Source: an uncultured Pseudomonadota bacterium | GTDB taxonomy: Bacteria > Pseudomonadota > Gammaproteobacteria > Burkholderiales > SG8-39 | Assembly (NCBI GenBank): GCA_903895005.1 | Contig: CAITSH010000224.1 | Span: 1 to 32,971 of the forward strand | DNA length: 32,971 bases | Direction of reading: 5' to 3' | In this document: in pieces, positions 7,980 through 16,386 of the stretch | Position numbering within the stretch: the first letter of the stretch is position 1 | Layout of the letters: the number at the start of each line of letters is the position of its first letter | The notes under the pieces: generated by a model | Told to the model about the DNA's origin: nothing | Database searches by the model: none | Seen by the model: the letters and a program-made list of their open reading frames with translations, nothing else | Program-made: the position numbers and the translations under genes

Positions 7980-8665
7980 CCACCGTCCAGCCGGATCTTC
8001 TGCCCAGCGCCGCGCGGCGCCGTATCCTGCTGGCGCTCGCCGCAGGGGGCGCGGGTTTGTCGCTCGCGCTACAACGCGCCGTCGCGCAATCGGCACAAGG
8101 CCTCGCCCGCGTGCAGGGAGATGTGCGCGTAAACGGCCAGAGCGCCAACGTGGGCAGCATTGTCATTCCCGGCGATACCGTCACCACGGCCCGCGGGGCG
8201 CTCGCCACCTTTGTCGTCGGCCAGGACGCCTACCTGATGCGCGAGGACAGCCGTATCGAACTTGCCGGCGTGGGGCAGTTCGTCAACCTGCTGCGCCTGA
8301 CCGCCGGCCGACTGATGGGCGTATTCGCCTCGGGCGGTGACAGGCGCATCGTCACACCGGCCGCGACCATAGGCATACGCGGCACCGGCGCCTACCTAGA
8401 AGCCGAGGAGGGCCGCTCATATTTTTGCCTGTGCTACGGCTCGGCGGAGATCGCCTCGACCGACGGCGCGGCGCGTGACGCCTACACCACACGCCATCAC
8501 GACTCGCCGCGCTATATCTACGGCGACGGTCGCGCCAACGCCATCGTGCCCGCCAGCGTGTCCAATCACACCGACGAAGAATTGATCATGCTCGAGGCCC
8601 TCACCGGACGGCGTCCGCCGCAATCGGTGATGGACGGGCCAACGATGAGCAATCCTTACCGTTGA
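7976..8665 (+). CDS. Exported FecR-domain protein, coupled to senB
   Basis: This 229-residue protein starts with TTG. An N-terminal signal with a basic run and hydrophobic segment (ARRRILLALAAGGAGLSLAL, cleavage probably near AVAQSA) looks Tat-like. A FecR-type beta-rich domain follows (VQGDVRVNGQSANVGSIVIPGDTVTT to about residue 165, including TIGIRGTGAYLE). There is a CxC pair in YFCLCYGSAEI and a following RHHDSPRYI. It lacks the transmembrane segment and cytoplasmic tail of a FecR sigma regulator, so it is probably a periplasmic protein and not a sigma regulator. TTG overlaps the senB TGA, which implies coupled translation. Whether it takes part in selenium metabolism is unknown; the CxC and HH residues could bind a ligand or metal, but that is speculation. 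Confidence 0.85.
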   Translation: MTTVQPDLLPSAARRRILLALAAGGAGLSLALQRAVAQSAQGLARVQGDVRVNGQSANVGSIVIPGDTVTTARGALATFVVGQDAYLMREDSRIELAGVGQFVNLLRLTAGRLMGVFASGGDRRIVTPAATIGIRGTGAYLEAEEGRSYFCLCYGSAEIASTDGAARDAYTTRHHDSPRYIYGDGRANAIVPASVSNHTDEELIMLEALTGRRPPQSVMDGPTMSNPYR

Positions 8666-8842
8666 GAAGTCCTTACAGGTAAGCCACCAAAAACACATCT
8701 AGAACAAACAGCAATCCCGGCCATCGGACGCCCACCGCGCGGGGCTTCGGCGGTAAGATTGCGCCTGCACGCAGGGCAGACCGCCTGCCACAACAAGAAA
8801 TAGGCACGGCAACAGGCCGGCCACACAAGAGGAGACTGCAAC

Positions 8843-9703
8843 ATGAAAGCCCCCGCATTCGCCTACGCCAGGCCGACATCGCTAGGCGAGGTATTCACGC
8901 TGCTTGAGCAGCACGGCGATGGCGCCCGGCTGCTAGCCGGCGGCCAGAGCCTGCTCGCCACGCTCAACCTGCGCCTGTCCTCACCCGACATTCTTGTCGA
9001 CATCACCGGCCTTCCAGGCATGTCCGGTATCACGGTGGGCAAGGACACGCTGCGCATCGGCGCGCTGACCACCCACCGCGAACTCGAACATTCGCCGGAC
9101 ATTGCCAAACACCTGCCACTCCTCGCCCTGGCCGTGCCGCATGTTGCGCATATCGCCATCCGCAACGTTGGCACCTTCGGCGGCAGCATTGCCATGGCCG
9201 ACCCGGCGGCCGAATACCCTGCGGTATGCGTTGCCCTCGACGCGCAGTTCGTCATTGCCGGCAGCAAGGGCGAGCGCCGTGTGGCGGCGCGCGAATTCTT
9301 CAAGGGCATGTACGAAACCGCACTGCAGCCCGGTGAAGTGCTGGTCGCGGGCGAGTTCAAGATCGCGCCCAAGGGCTATCGCTCGGCTTTCCTGGAATTG
9401 GCGCGCCGTCACGGCGACTACGCCATTGTCGGCCTCGCCGCCCAGGCGAATTGCAGCGGCGGCAAATTCAGCGATGTGAGCCTGGCGTTTCTTGGTGCCG
9501 GCGGCGCACCGGTGCTGGCGCGCGCCACCGCCGCAGCCATCGAAGGCAAGACTTTGGGCCCCGACACCATCGCCTTAGCACAGGCCGCACTGGCGAAAGA
9601 ACTCGACCCGCCCGCCGACTTGTATTCATCAAGCGCGACCAAGCTGCATCTCGCACGCGTGATCACCGGCCGCGCGCTCTCGGCGCTCGCCGCCGCAAAA
9701 TGA
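8843..9703 (+). CDS. Molybdenum hydroxylase FAD-binding (medium, CoxM-like) subunit
   Basis: This 286-residue protein is the flavin subunit of a three-part molybdenum hydroxylase and passes electrons from the FeS subunit to the final acceptor. It has the FAD-binding motifs LLAGGQSLLATLNLRL (about residues 30-46) and IRNVGTFGGSIAMADPAAEYP split around residues 110-130, followed by the CO-dehydrogenase flavoprotein C-terminal domain (from about residue 175). The ATG follows AGAGGAG by about 8 bases. The 177 bases upstream hold no gene, so the operon promoter is probably there. The TGA overlaps an ATG of the next gene. It is the first gene of an M-S-L operon. The substrate is unknown. Confidence 0.94.
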   Translation: MKAPAFAYARPTSLGEVFTLLEQHGDGARLLAGGQSLLATLNLRLSSPDILVDITGLPGMSGITVGKDTLRIGALTTHRELEHSPDIAKHLPLLALAVPHVAHIAIRNVGTFGGSIAMADPAAEYPAVCVALDAQFVIAGSKGERRVAAREFFKGMYETALQPGEVLVAGEFKIAPKGYRSAFLELARRHGDYAIVGLAAQANCSGGKFSDVSLAFLGAGGAPVLARATAAAIEGKTLGPDTIALAQAALAKELDPPADLYSSSATKLHLARVITGRALSALAAAK

Positions 9704-9714
9704 ACGGAACCATC

Positions 9715-10203
9715 ATGAACCACGACATCGAAACCACCATCACGCTCAACGGCAAGCCGGTGACGAGGCGCATCGCCCCGCGCACCCACCTCATCGACTT
9801 TCTGCGCGACGAAATGGGCCTGACCGGCTCGCATATCGGCTGCGAGCACGGCGTGTGCGGCGCCTGCACCATCCGCCTTGACGACAAGATCGTACGCGGC
9901 TGCCTGACCCTGGCGGTGCAGGCCAACGGGCGGCGCGTCGACACCATAGAGGGCCTGTCGGATTCGGGTGAACTGGCCGCAATACAAAAAGCCTTCCACG
10001 AACGCAACGCGCTGCAATGCGGCTTTTGCACACCGGGCATGTTAATGGCAGCGCAAGACCTGCTGCTGCACAAGCCGGACGCCAATCGCGAGGAAATCCG
10101 CGAACACATTTCGGGCAACTACTGCCGCTGCACGGGCTACCAGGCCATCGTCGATGCCATCGAGATCGTGTTGCGCCAGAACAAGGCCAAGGTGACGGCA
10201 TGA
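9715..10203 (+). CDS. Molybdenum hydroxylase [2Fe-2S] (small, CoxS-like) subunit
   Basis: This 162-residue protein has two clusters. The plant-ferredoxin type cluster uses GCEHGVCGACTIRLDDK plus a further Cys in RGC. The second, in the helical domain, uses QCGFCTPGM and NYCRCTGYQAI. All eight cysteines are present. Two starts are possible: the ATG at 9700, which overlaps the upstream stop (ATGA) but has no ribosome site, and the ATG at 9715 with GGAA six bases upstream. I prefer 9715. The stop overlaps the ATG of the large subunit at 10200, so all three subunits are translationally coupled. Electrons flow from the molybdenum centre through these clusters to the FAD subunit. Confidence 0.94.
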   Translation: MNHDIETTITLNGKPVTRRIAPRTHLIDFLRDEMGLTGSHIGCEHGVCGACTIRLDDKIVRGCLTLAVQANGRRVDTIEGLSDSGELAAIQKAFHERNALQCGFCTPGMLMAAQDLLLHKPDANREEIREHISGNYCRCTGYQAIVDAIEIVLRQNKAKVTA

Positions 10204-12590
10204 ACGCCCGCGCCGAACTTCCTCTGCACGCCCCCGGCACCACCACGGACCGCGGGTTTATCGGCAAGAGCGAACCGCGCGCCAACGCAAAACGCCTGCT
10301 GCAGGGGCGCGGGACCTACGTGGATGACATGCGCTTTCCGCGCCTCGCGCACGCGGTGTTTTTCCGCAGCCCGCATGCCCACGCCAAGCTCACGCGCCTC
10401 GACTTGTCCAAGGCCGCAACGCAACCGGGTGTCATCGCCGTGTTCGACGGCCGTGCGGTGGCCGAATACTGCACGCCCTGGGTCGCCGTGCTCGGCCACC
10501 TCAAGGGCATCAAGTCGCCGCCGCAACACGCCATCGCAATTGAACGCGCCTGCTGGCAGGGCGAGGCCGTTGCAGTAGTCATCGCAGAGACGCGTGTGCA
10601 GGCCGAAGACGCTCTTGCGCTGATCGAAGCCGACTGGGAGGAATTGCCGGTCGTCACAGACATGGAAGCCTCGCTCGCCGGCAAGGTGCTGATCCACCCG
10701 GAGCTTGGCGACAACATCTGCTTTTCGCGCGAACTGGTCACCGAGGGCTTTGACGAAGCGTGGAGCAAGGCTGACGTCATTGTCGAGCAGACTTATGAAA
10801 TGGGCCGCCATACCGGCGTGACCATGGAAGGCCGCTCGATACTGGCCGACTACAACGTGGCGGAGCATTCGTTGACGGTCTATCACTCGACCCAGGCGCC
10901 GCACATGATGCAGGACATTTTTTCGCGCCACCTGAATATCCCCGAGTCGAGCGTGCGCGTGATCTGCAAGGATGTCGGCGGCTCCTTCGGCATCAAGGTG
11001 CACGTTTATCCGGACGAGATGGCCACTGCCGCGCTGTCTGTGATGCTGCGCAGACCGGTGAAGTTCGTCGCCGACCGGCTGGAGAGTTTTCTGACGGACA
11101 TCCATGCACGCGAGCACAAGGCCACGGTGCGGCTTGCCTGCACCAAACAAGGCGAGATCCTTGCGTTTGACCTCGAGGACCTCACCGCCATCGGGCCTTA
11201 CTCTGTGTATCCGCGCACCAGCGGCATCGAGGGCAACCAGGTCGTCAACCTCACCGGCGGTCCCTACCGCCACAAGCAATACCGCGCCAAACTCAATGTG
11301 GTATTCACCAACAAGAACGTCACCTGCCAGTACCGCGCCGTGGGCCATCCCATCGCCGTGGCGCTGACCGAGGCCATCGTCGATCTCGCAGCGCAAAAAA
11401 TCGGCATGGACCCGGCCGAGTTCAGGCGCCGCAACGTCATTCCCGACGACGCCTATCCCTATACCGCGCCCTCGGGAATCAAGTTCGAAAAGCTCTCGCA
11501 CCAGCAGACCCTGGAAAAACTGCTAACGCTGATGGACTACGACACGCTGCGCGCCGAGCAGGCCGAGTTGCGCAAGCAGGGCATACATCGCGGCATCGGC
11601 CTCGCGGCCATGATTGAAGTGACCAACCCTTCACCGGCGTTTTACGGCGTGGGTGGTGCGCGCATTTCGGCGCAGGACGGCGCAACCTTGCGCCTTGACC
11701 CGACCGGCATCGTGTATGTGACCTGCAGTGTCACCGAGCAAGGCCAGGGCACCGAGGGCATATTCGGGCAGATTGCCGCGAGCGTAGTCGGCGTCACCAT
11801 GGACAAGGTACGCGTCGCGACCGGCGACACCGGCACCATGCCTTACGGTGGCGGCACCTGGGCCTCGCGTGGCGCCGGCATAGGCGGCGAAGCGGTGTTA
11901 CAGGCGGGCAAGGCGCTGCGCTCGAATATCCTCGATGTCGCGGCGGCCATACTCAATGAAGACAAGGCCAAGCTGGACATCGTCAACAACGAAGTCACCG
12001 ACAAGCTGACCGGTGCGAGCAAGCTGACGCTGGCCGAGGTCGGTCGCGTCGCCTACTTCAGGCCCGACACGCTGCCGATGAAGTTCCAATCCGAGCTGAC
12101 CGTGACGCGCCATTACACACCGCGCGAATACGGCTTTGTGTTCACCAACGGCATCCAGGCCTCACTGGTTGAAGTCGACCCCGACACCGGTTTTGTGAAG
12201 TTGCTCAAGCACTGGTGCGTCGAGGACTGCGGCACGGTGATCAACCCGATGCTGGTGGACGAGCAGATACGCGGCGGCGTAGTTCAGGGCATAGGCGCGG
12301 CGCTGTTCGAGCACTGCCTCTACGACGACCACGGGCAACTGCTCAACGGCAACATGGCCGATTACCTGGTGCCGATGTCAGGGGAAATGCCCGACATCAT
12401 CGTTGGCCACGTCGAGACGCCGACCAAGACATCAGAGCTCGGCGCCAAGGGCGCGGGTGAAGCGGGCACCGCCGGCGCACCGGGTGCGGTCATGAACGCC
12501 ATCAACGACGCACTCGCACCGTTCAAGGCCTACGTCACCAACCAACCGGCCACGCCCGAACGGATCCTGCGGGCACTGGGCAAGGTTTAA
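10200..12590 (+). CDS. Molybdenum hydroxylase large (CoxL-like) subunit
   Basis: This 796-residue catalytic subunit has an N-terminal Ald_Xan_dh domain (from about residue 25; KRLLQGRGTYVDDM) and a molybdopterin-binding region with GGSFGIKVHVYPDE near residue 265. The C-terminal GAKGAGEAG holds the catalytic Glu754. It is often annotated as carbon monoxide dehydrogenase large subunit. The active-site loop reads CQYRAVGHP and lacks the AYRCSFR loop of form I CO dehydrogenase with its copper-binding cysteine. It therefore probably does not oxidise CO and acts on an organic substrate. It is followed by a TctC-type receptor after a 115-base gap, a hint that the substrate or its precursor is a carboxylate, but this is inference. 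Confidence 0.94.
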   Translation: MNARAELPLHAPGTTTDRGFIGKSEPRANAKRLLQGRGTYVDDMRFPRLAHAVFFRSPHAHAKLTRLDLSKAATQPGVIAVFDGRAVAEYCTPWVAVLGHLKGIKSPPQHAIAIERACWQGEAVAVVIAETRVQAEDALALIEADWEELPVVTDMEASLAGKVLIHPELGDNICFSRELVTEGFDEAWSKADVIVEQTYEMGRHTGVTMEGRSILADYNVAEHSLTVYHSTQAPHMMQDIFSRHLNIPESSVRVICKDVGGSFGIKVHVYPDEMATAALSVMLRRPVKFVADRLESFLTDIHAREHKATVRLACTKQGEILAFDLEDLTAIGPYSVYPRTSGIEGNQVVNLTGGPYRHKQYRAKLNVVFTNKNVTCQYRAVGHPIAVALTEAIVDLAAQKIGMDPAEFRRRNVIPDDAYPYTAPSGIKFEKLSHQQTLEKLLTLMDYDTLRAEQAELRKQGIHRGIGLAAMIEVTNPSPAFYGVGGARISAQDGATLRLDPTGIVYVTCSVTEQGQGTEGIFGQIAASVVGVTMDKVRVATGDTGTMPYGGGTWASRGAGIGGEAVLQAGKALRSNILDVAAAILNEDKAKLDIVNNEVTDKLTGASKLTLAEVGRVAYFRPDTLPMKFQSELTVTRHYTPREYGFVFTNGIQASLVEVDPDTGFVKLLKHWCVEDCGTVINPMLVDEQIRGGVVQGIGAALFEHCLYDDHGQLLNGNMADYLVPMSGEMPDIIVGHVETPTKTSELGAKGAGEAGTAGAPGAVMNAINDALAPFKAYVTNQPATPERILRALGKV

Positions 12591-12601
12591 GGGAGCAATG
12601 G

Positions 12602-12632
12602 CTGGAAAAGCGCGCCAGGCGCGGGTTTCCAG
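12602..12632. repeat. 31-bp intergenic palindrome, copy 1
   Basis: The ends CTGGAAA and TTTCCAG are exact inverted repeats around a GC-rich centre containing GCGCCAGGCGC. Two related 31-base copies occur at 17481 and 27215. All three are outside genes. This copy sits between the hydroxylase large subunit and the TctC-type gene, where it may stabilise or attenuate the transcript. Confidence 0.75.
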
Positions 12633-12705
12633 ATGGTATGCGGCAAAGATGCGCCAGATAGAGCGCATCGACCGCGCAGTTAATACGAAACACGGAGGAG
12701 GTTGC

Positions 12706-13677
12706 ATGTTGCGCAAGTCCCTGTTCACCCTGTTTGCGTTTGCCACGCTGCTCGCCTCGGGCGCGTCGTGGTCGCAGGCCTATCCCAACAAACCCATTCG
12801 CGTCATCGTGCCTTTCGGGCCCGGCGGACCGGATGCGCTCGCGCGCATGATAGGCGCACAGCTTGGCGCGCAAATGGGCCAGCCCTTTGTGGTCGAGAAC
12901 AAGCCCGGCGCCAATGGCATCCTTGGCGCCGAGGCGCTGACCAAATCGGCGCCTGATGGCTACACCGTGATGATCACCTCGAGCGGTTTTGTCGCGGCGC
13001 CGGCCGTGTACAAAAAGCTGCCCTATGACACCGAAAAGGATTTCGCGCCGGTCACCAACCTGGTCGAGAACCCGGGTATCTTCGTCGCGGTCAATCCCGC
13101 CCTTCCGGTCAAGACCCTGCAGGAACTCATAGACCTTGCACGCAAACCCGACAGCAAGCTTTCCTACGGCACGCCCGGTGTGGGCAATACGCTGCACCTG
13201 TCGGGCGAATTTTTTAACGCGCGCGCCGGTACCAACATTTTGCACATTCCCTACAAGGGCGCCGGACCCGCCGTGGCCGCGGCGATGTCGGGCGAAACGC
13301 AGGTGATGTTCTCAACGCCTCCTGCGGTGCTGGCCCAGCTCAAGGCCGGCAAGCTGCGCGCCCTCGCCTACACCGACACCAAGCGCCACCCGCAAATGCC
13401 GGACGTGCCGACTGCGGCCGAGGCGGGCCTTGCCAATTACACGCACAGCGGCGGCTGGTTCGGCATGTTCGCGCCCGCGGGCACGCCACCAGAAATCCTC
13501 AACCGCCTGCAAAGCGAAGTGAAGGCGGCATTTGCCAACGCCCAGTTTCGCGAACGCCTCGCGGCATTGGGTGCAGATCCGGTGGGCGATTCGCCGGCCG
13601 AGTTCAGGGCCGTAGTCAGCGCGGACATCAAGCGATTTGCCGAGATTGCGCGGCTTGGGAAAATCCAGCCGGAATAA
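12706..13677 (+). CDS. Tripartite tricarboxylate transporter (Bug/TctC) binding protein
   Basis: This 323-residue protein has a Sec signal peptide (MLRKSLFTLFAFATLLASG, cleavage near SWSQA) and the Bug-family start YPNKPIRVIVPFGPGGPDAL. The substrate loop ENKPGANGILGAEA and the typical IPYKGAGPAVAAAMSGE and FAPAGTPPEIL segments follow. Bug proteins are periplasmic receptors for carboxylates and aromatic acids. Burkholderiales carry many of them, often without the TctAB membrane parts, and none are seen here. GGAGGAG lies five bases before the ATG, a near-ideal ribosome site. It follows the three-subunit hydroxylase and is closed by a strong terminator, so it is probably the last gene of that operon. 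Confidence 0.94.
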   Translation: MLRKSLFTLFAFATLLASGASWSQAYPNKPIRVIVPFGPGGPDALARMIGAQLGAQMGQPFVVENKPGANGILGAEALTKSAPDGYTVMITSSGFVAAPAVYKKLPYDTEKDFAPVTNLVENPGIFVAVNPALPVKTLQELIDLARKPDSKLSYGTPGVGNTLHLSGEFFNARAGTNILHIPYKGAGPAVAAAMSGETQVMFSTPPAVLAQLKAGKLRALAYTDTKRHPQMPDVPTAAEAGLANYTHSGGWFGMFAPAGTPPEILNRLQSEVKAAFANAQFRERLAALGADPVGDSPAEFRAVVSADIKRFAEIARLGKIQPE

Positions 13678-13690
13678 GCCGACGCAATTC

Positions 13691-13717
13691 AAAAAAAGGG
13701 GGCCATGCCCCCTTTTT
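13691..13717. terminator. Bidirectional intrinsic terminator
   Basis: GGGGGC and GCCCCC pair around a three-base CAT loop, with seven A before and five T after. It lies 13 bases after the TctC-type gene and before the end of the convergent hydrolase. The A-run and T-run allow it to stop transcription from both sides. Confidence 0.92.
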
Positions 13718-13737
13718 GCCCGCACGAACCACGAGTG

Positions 13738-14532
13738 CTAGGACTGTGCGTCCAGGAATTCCTTCAGGATCGCGTTAAAGCCCGCTTCGTTTTGCAGGTT
13801 GGCGATGTGTGCCGCACCGGGTACGGGCACGTAGCGCGCGCCGGGAACCTTGGCGGCGATGTCGCGCATGATGCCCTCGGGGCCGCCGACCTTGTCTTCG
13901 CCGCCGCCGATGAACAGCGTCGGTGCCTCGATGCGATGGATCCCGTTCTCGAGGTCAAGCCCGATGAAGGCCGACACCACGCCAAGGTAGCCGTCCTTGC
14001 TGGTGCTGCGGATCATTGCGCGCACGGCATCGAGCACCTGCGGATTGGCCGCCTTGAAGTCTTCGGAAAACCAGCGCTGCGCCGTCTGCTCGACGATGGA
14101 CTCGATGCCGTTCTGGTTCACCGTATCGTAAAGCTTGTGCCACATCACGGCAAAATCGGGCGCCATTTTCGCGCGGCAGCAACAAGGCGCGAGGCTGATC
14201 AGACGCCCGGGGTGATCGATCGCAACACCCATGGCCACACAGCTGCCCAGGCCCAGGCCGACGAGATGGGTCTTCTGGATCTTGAGCGCATCCCACAGCG
14301 CAACGAGGTCTTGTCCCAATGAGGCGATGGTGTAGGCACCGGGCGTGGCTTCGCTCTTGCCTTGGCCGCGCAAGTCATAGCGCAACACGCGGTACTTGCC
14401 GGCCAGCGCCTTTACCTGGCCTTCCCACATGGTGACGTCATTGGCGATGCCCGTAACAAAGGTCACCCACGGTGCGTCGAGCGGGCCGTCGACGCTGTAA
14501 TGCATTTTGATGCCGTTGACTTGTGCGTACAT
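13738..14532 (-). CDS. Alpha/beta hydrolase-fold protein lacking the usual catalytic serine
   Basis: This 264-residue protein is built like 3-oxoadipate enol-lactonase (PcaD) and related hydrolases. It has the oxyanion region FVTGIANDVTMW and RYDLRGQGKSEATPGAYTI, plus the acid (Asp213 in GGGEDKVGG) and histidine (His242 in GAAHIANLQ). The nucleophile elbow, normally G-x-S-x-G, reads GLGLGSC, so Gly94 replaces serine and the only nearby Ser is 97. It may use a different chemistry or have a non-catalytic role. The reading frame can be extended upstream to 15063, but the family start MYAQVNGIKMHYSVDG is at 14532. It follows a second hydrolase on the same strand with 47 bases between them. Confidence 0.88.
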   Translation of the reverse strand: MYAQVNGIKMHYSVDGPLDAPWVTFVTGIANDVTMWEGQVKALAGKYRVLRYDLRGQGKSEATPGAYTIASLGQDLVALWDALKIQKTHLVGLGLGSCVAMGVAIDHPGRLISLAPCCCRAKMAPDFAVMWHKLYDTVNQNGIESIVEQTAQRWFSEDFKAANPQVLDAVRAMIRSTSKDGYLGVVSAFIGLDLENGIHRIEAPTLFIGGGEDKVGGPEGIMRDIAAKVPGARYVPVPGAAHIANLQNEAGFNAILKEFLDAQS

Positions 14533-14579
14533 GAGGGTGTGCCTGTGTTGTGACCGGGTTGGGCGCGGAACGAAAAGCG

Positions 14580-15425
14580 TCAGAGACGGTTGTGTTGCTG
14601 CAACATGAACTTGACCAGCGCCTCGGCAATCACGGGCTCGTGCACCTTCCAGCCGGCAAACTGGATGACCGGCACGTCCTGGTCTTCTATGGGCAGGCGA
14701 AACAACTGCGCGCCCGGAATCAGGCTGTGCACGGCGAGGCCGGCGGACAGGGAGTGCGTCTTGTCGTTGCCGGGTATGACGATGACCGGCTTGTTGATGG
14801 CACGCAACTCGTCTTCGCCGATGGCGATGAGCGGCTCTTTCGGGCCTGCCATGAAAATCGCCAGCCACTGCTTCATCACCTCGATGAATTTGGCCGGGTC
14901 CATGGCCATCATGCGCTCGCGCGTGTTGGGGTTGGCGGCAATGCGTTCCTTGTACATCTCGGTGGCGCACACAGCGGCCATGCCGCCCGTCTCGGCTGCG
15001 CGAATGTACTGGCCGTAATAGTTCTCGGGCAGGCGTCCCGCGGCAAAGGGACCCCCGGTGCATTGCATGAGCAGGAGGGCGCGCACCGCTTCGGGATGGC
15101 GTCGGTGGAACAGCAGCGATGTGCGCGAACCCGAGGAAGCCCCGCCGATGAAGGCCGGCAGCGCGCCAAGCTGGCCGAGCAGCGCATGCAGGTCGTCGGC
15201 CCAGATCGCCTCTTCGCCCTCGTCGCCGGCTATCACCACGTCCGAGGCGCCGGTGTTGCGCCGGTCATGCAACACGACGCGAAAGCCCGCCTTGGCGATC
15301 AAGCCGGCGAGGTCGATGAATTCGGAGTGATCCCGACGGCCGCCGGTGACCAGCGCCACCCAGGGGCCATTGTCTCCAATGACCTTGTAAACAATATTGA
15401 CGCCGCGAACATTGGCTACAGGCAC
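14580..15425 (-). CDS. Alpha/beta hydrolase with intact triad
   Basis: This 281-residue protein has the alpha/beta-hydrolase core: VALVTGGRRDHSEF (oxyanion region), VVLHDRRNTGASD, and the nucleophile elbow GGASSG with Ser97. The acid is probably the Asp of PGNDKTHS (near 225) and the base His262 (GWKVHEP). The start is GTG at 15425 with AAGGAG six bases upstream. It is the first gene of a two-hydrolase unit convergent with the hydroxylase/TctC operon. The partner downstream has lost the serine, so the pair differs in catalytic equipment. The substrate is unknown; an ester, enol-lactone or C-C hydrolase are all possible. Confidence 0.88.
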   Translation of the reverse strand: MPVANVRGVNIVYKVIGDNGPWVALVTGGRRDHSEFIDLAGLIAKAGFRVVLHDRRNTGASDVVIAGDEGEEAIWADDLHALLGQLGALPAFIGGASSGSRTSLLFHRRHPEAVRALLLMQCTGGPFAAGRLPENYYGQYIRAAETGGMAAVCATEMYKERIAANPNTRERMMAMDPAKFIEVMKQWLAIFMAGPKEPLIAIGEDELRAINKPVIVIPGNDKTHSLSAGLAVHSLIPGAQLFRLPIEDQDVPVIQFAGWKVHEPVIAEALVKFMLQQHNRL

Positions 15426-15478
15426 GTAAATCTCCTTGTTTTATTTTTTCGCCACTAAACCCACGCGATGAATCCACT

Positions 15479-15582
15479 CCCTCCCCCTTGACGGGGGAGG
15501 GCCGGGGAGAGGGTGAATGCAAGCCGATGCGATGCCGCAAGCATTCCCCCTCTCCCTGTCCCTCTCCCGCAATGGGAGAGGG
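15479..15582. repeat. REP-like cruciform of nested inverted repeats
   Basis: Two perfect 9-bp hairpins are present: CCCTCCCCC (15479-15487) with GGGGGAGGG (15493-15501), and CCCTCTCCC (15560-15568) with GGGAGAGGG (15574-15582). Between them, GGGGAGAGGGTGAATGC (15504-15520) pairs almost perfectly with GCATTCCCCCTCTCCC (15541-15556). The element lies between divergent genes and resembles the CCCTCTCCC-rich palindromes dispersed in many proteobacterial genomes. Confidence 0.85.
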
Positions 15583-15669
15583 AACGTGCCACTCAACAAA
15601 TCGCGGTGAATTATATGGCTTCTATACGGCAGTCGCCATGTTCAATACGTCTTTGCCGGCGTGCCGCGA

Positions 15670-16386
15670 ATGTTAGGATGGCGCACCTTGAAACTGTCGC
15701 AAATATTGTTCTCCCAGGGCTTCGGCACGCGCCGCGAATGCGACGGCCTGATCCTGTCCGAGCAGGTCACCCTTGACGGCGTAGTGTGCGACGACCCCGA
15801 TCGCAACGTCGCCGAGCAGGGCCTGGTCTTCGGCGTGCGCGGCGAGCTGTGGCCTTACCACGCCAAGGCGCTGGTGCTGCTCAACAAGCCCGCCGGTTAC
15901 GAATGCTCGCAAAAGCCCAAGCACCACGCCAGCGTCTACAGCCTGCTGCCCTCTCCGCTGCGCGAGCGCGAAATCCAGGCAGTGGGCCGGCTCGATGAAG
16001 ACACCACCGGGCTCCTGCTCCTGACCGACGACGGCCAGCTCATCCACAAACTCACCTCGCCCAAGCACCACGTGCCCAAGGTCTATGACCTGGGCTGCGC
16101 CGAGGATGTGACCGAAACGCAGGTCAAGGCCTTGCTCGAAGGCGTGATGCTCAACGACGAGCGCACGCCGGTGCGTGCCGCCGGCTGCGAAATCACGGGC
16201 ACGCGCCAGATGCGCCTGACCCTGACCGAAGGCAAATACCACCAGGTCAAGCGCATGCTCGCCGCCGCGGGCAACAGCGTCACCACCTTGCACCGCAGCG
16301 CCTTTGGCGCGCTGACGCTGCCCGCCGACCTCGCACCGGGGCAATGGCGCTGGCTGGACGGGCCGCAGGTGTTGTATAAAAGCTGA
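15670..16386 (+). CDS. rsuA: 16S rRNA pseudouridine(516) synthase RsuA
   Basis: This protein of about 238 residues has an N-terminal S4 RNA-binding domain (KLSQILFSQGFGTRREC, about residues 8-55) and a pseudouridine synthase domain. The latter has LNKPAGYECSQ and VGRLDEDTTGLLLLTDDGQ with the catalytic Asp109, then TSPKHHVPKVYDL and TEGKYHQVKRMLAAAGN. The pattern follows E. coli RsuA, which modifies U516 of 16S rRNA. The start is uncertain. ATG at 15670 is used here, but the family usually begins at the MKLSQIL equivalent, which is a TTG at 15688 with AGGA nine bases before it. It is a housekeeping gene, unrelated to its catabolic neighbours. Confidence 0.93.
   Translation: MLGWRTLKLSQILFSQGFGTRRECDGLILSEQVTLDGVVCDDPDRNVAEQGLVFGVRGELWPYHAKALVLLNKPAGYECSQKPKHHASVYSLLPSPLREREIQAVGRLDEDTTGLLLLTDDGQLIHKLTSPKHHVPKVYDLGCAEDVTETQVKALLEGVMLNDERTPVRAAGCEITGTRQMRLTLTEGKYHQVKRMLAAAGNSVTTLHRSAFGALTLPADLAPGQWRWLDGPQVLYKS

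Noticed and set aside
10137..11501. A 454-codon minus-strand frame opposite the CoxL-like gene
   Set aside because: No domain or signal; it covers a clear plus-strand gene.
14533..15063. N-terminal extension of the 13738-14532 hydrolase
   Set aside because: It overlaps the upstream hydrolase in another frame and lacks domain similarity; the family start is at 14532.
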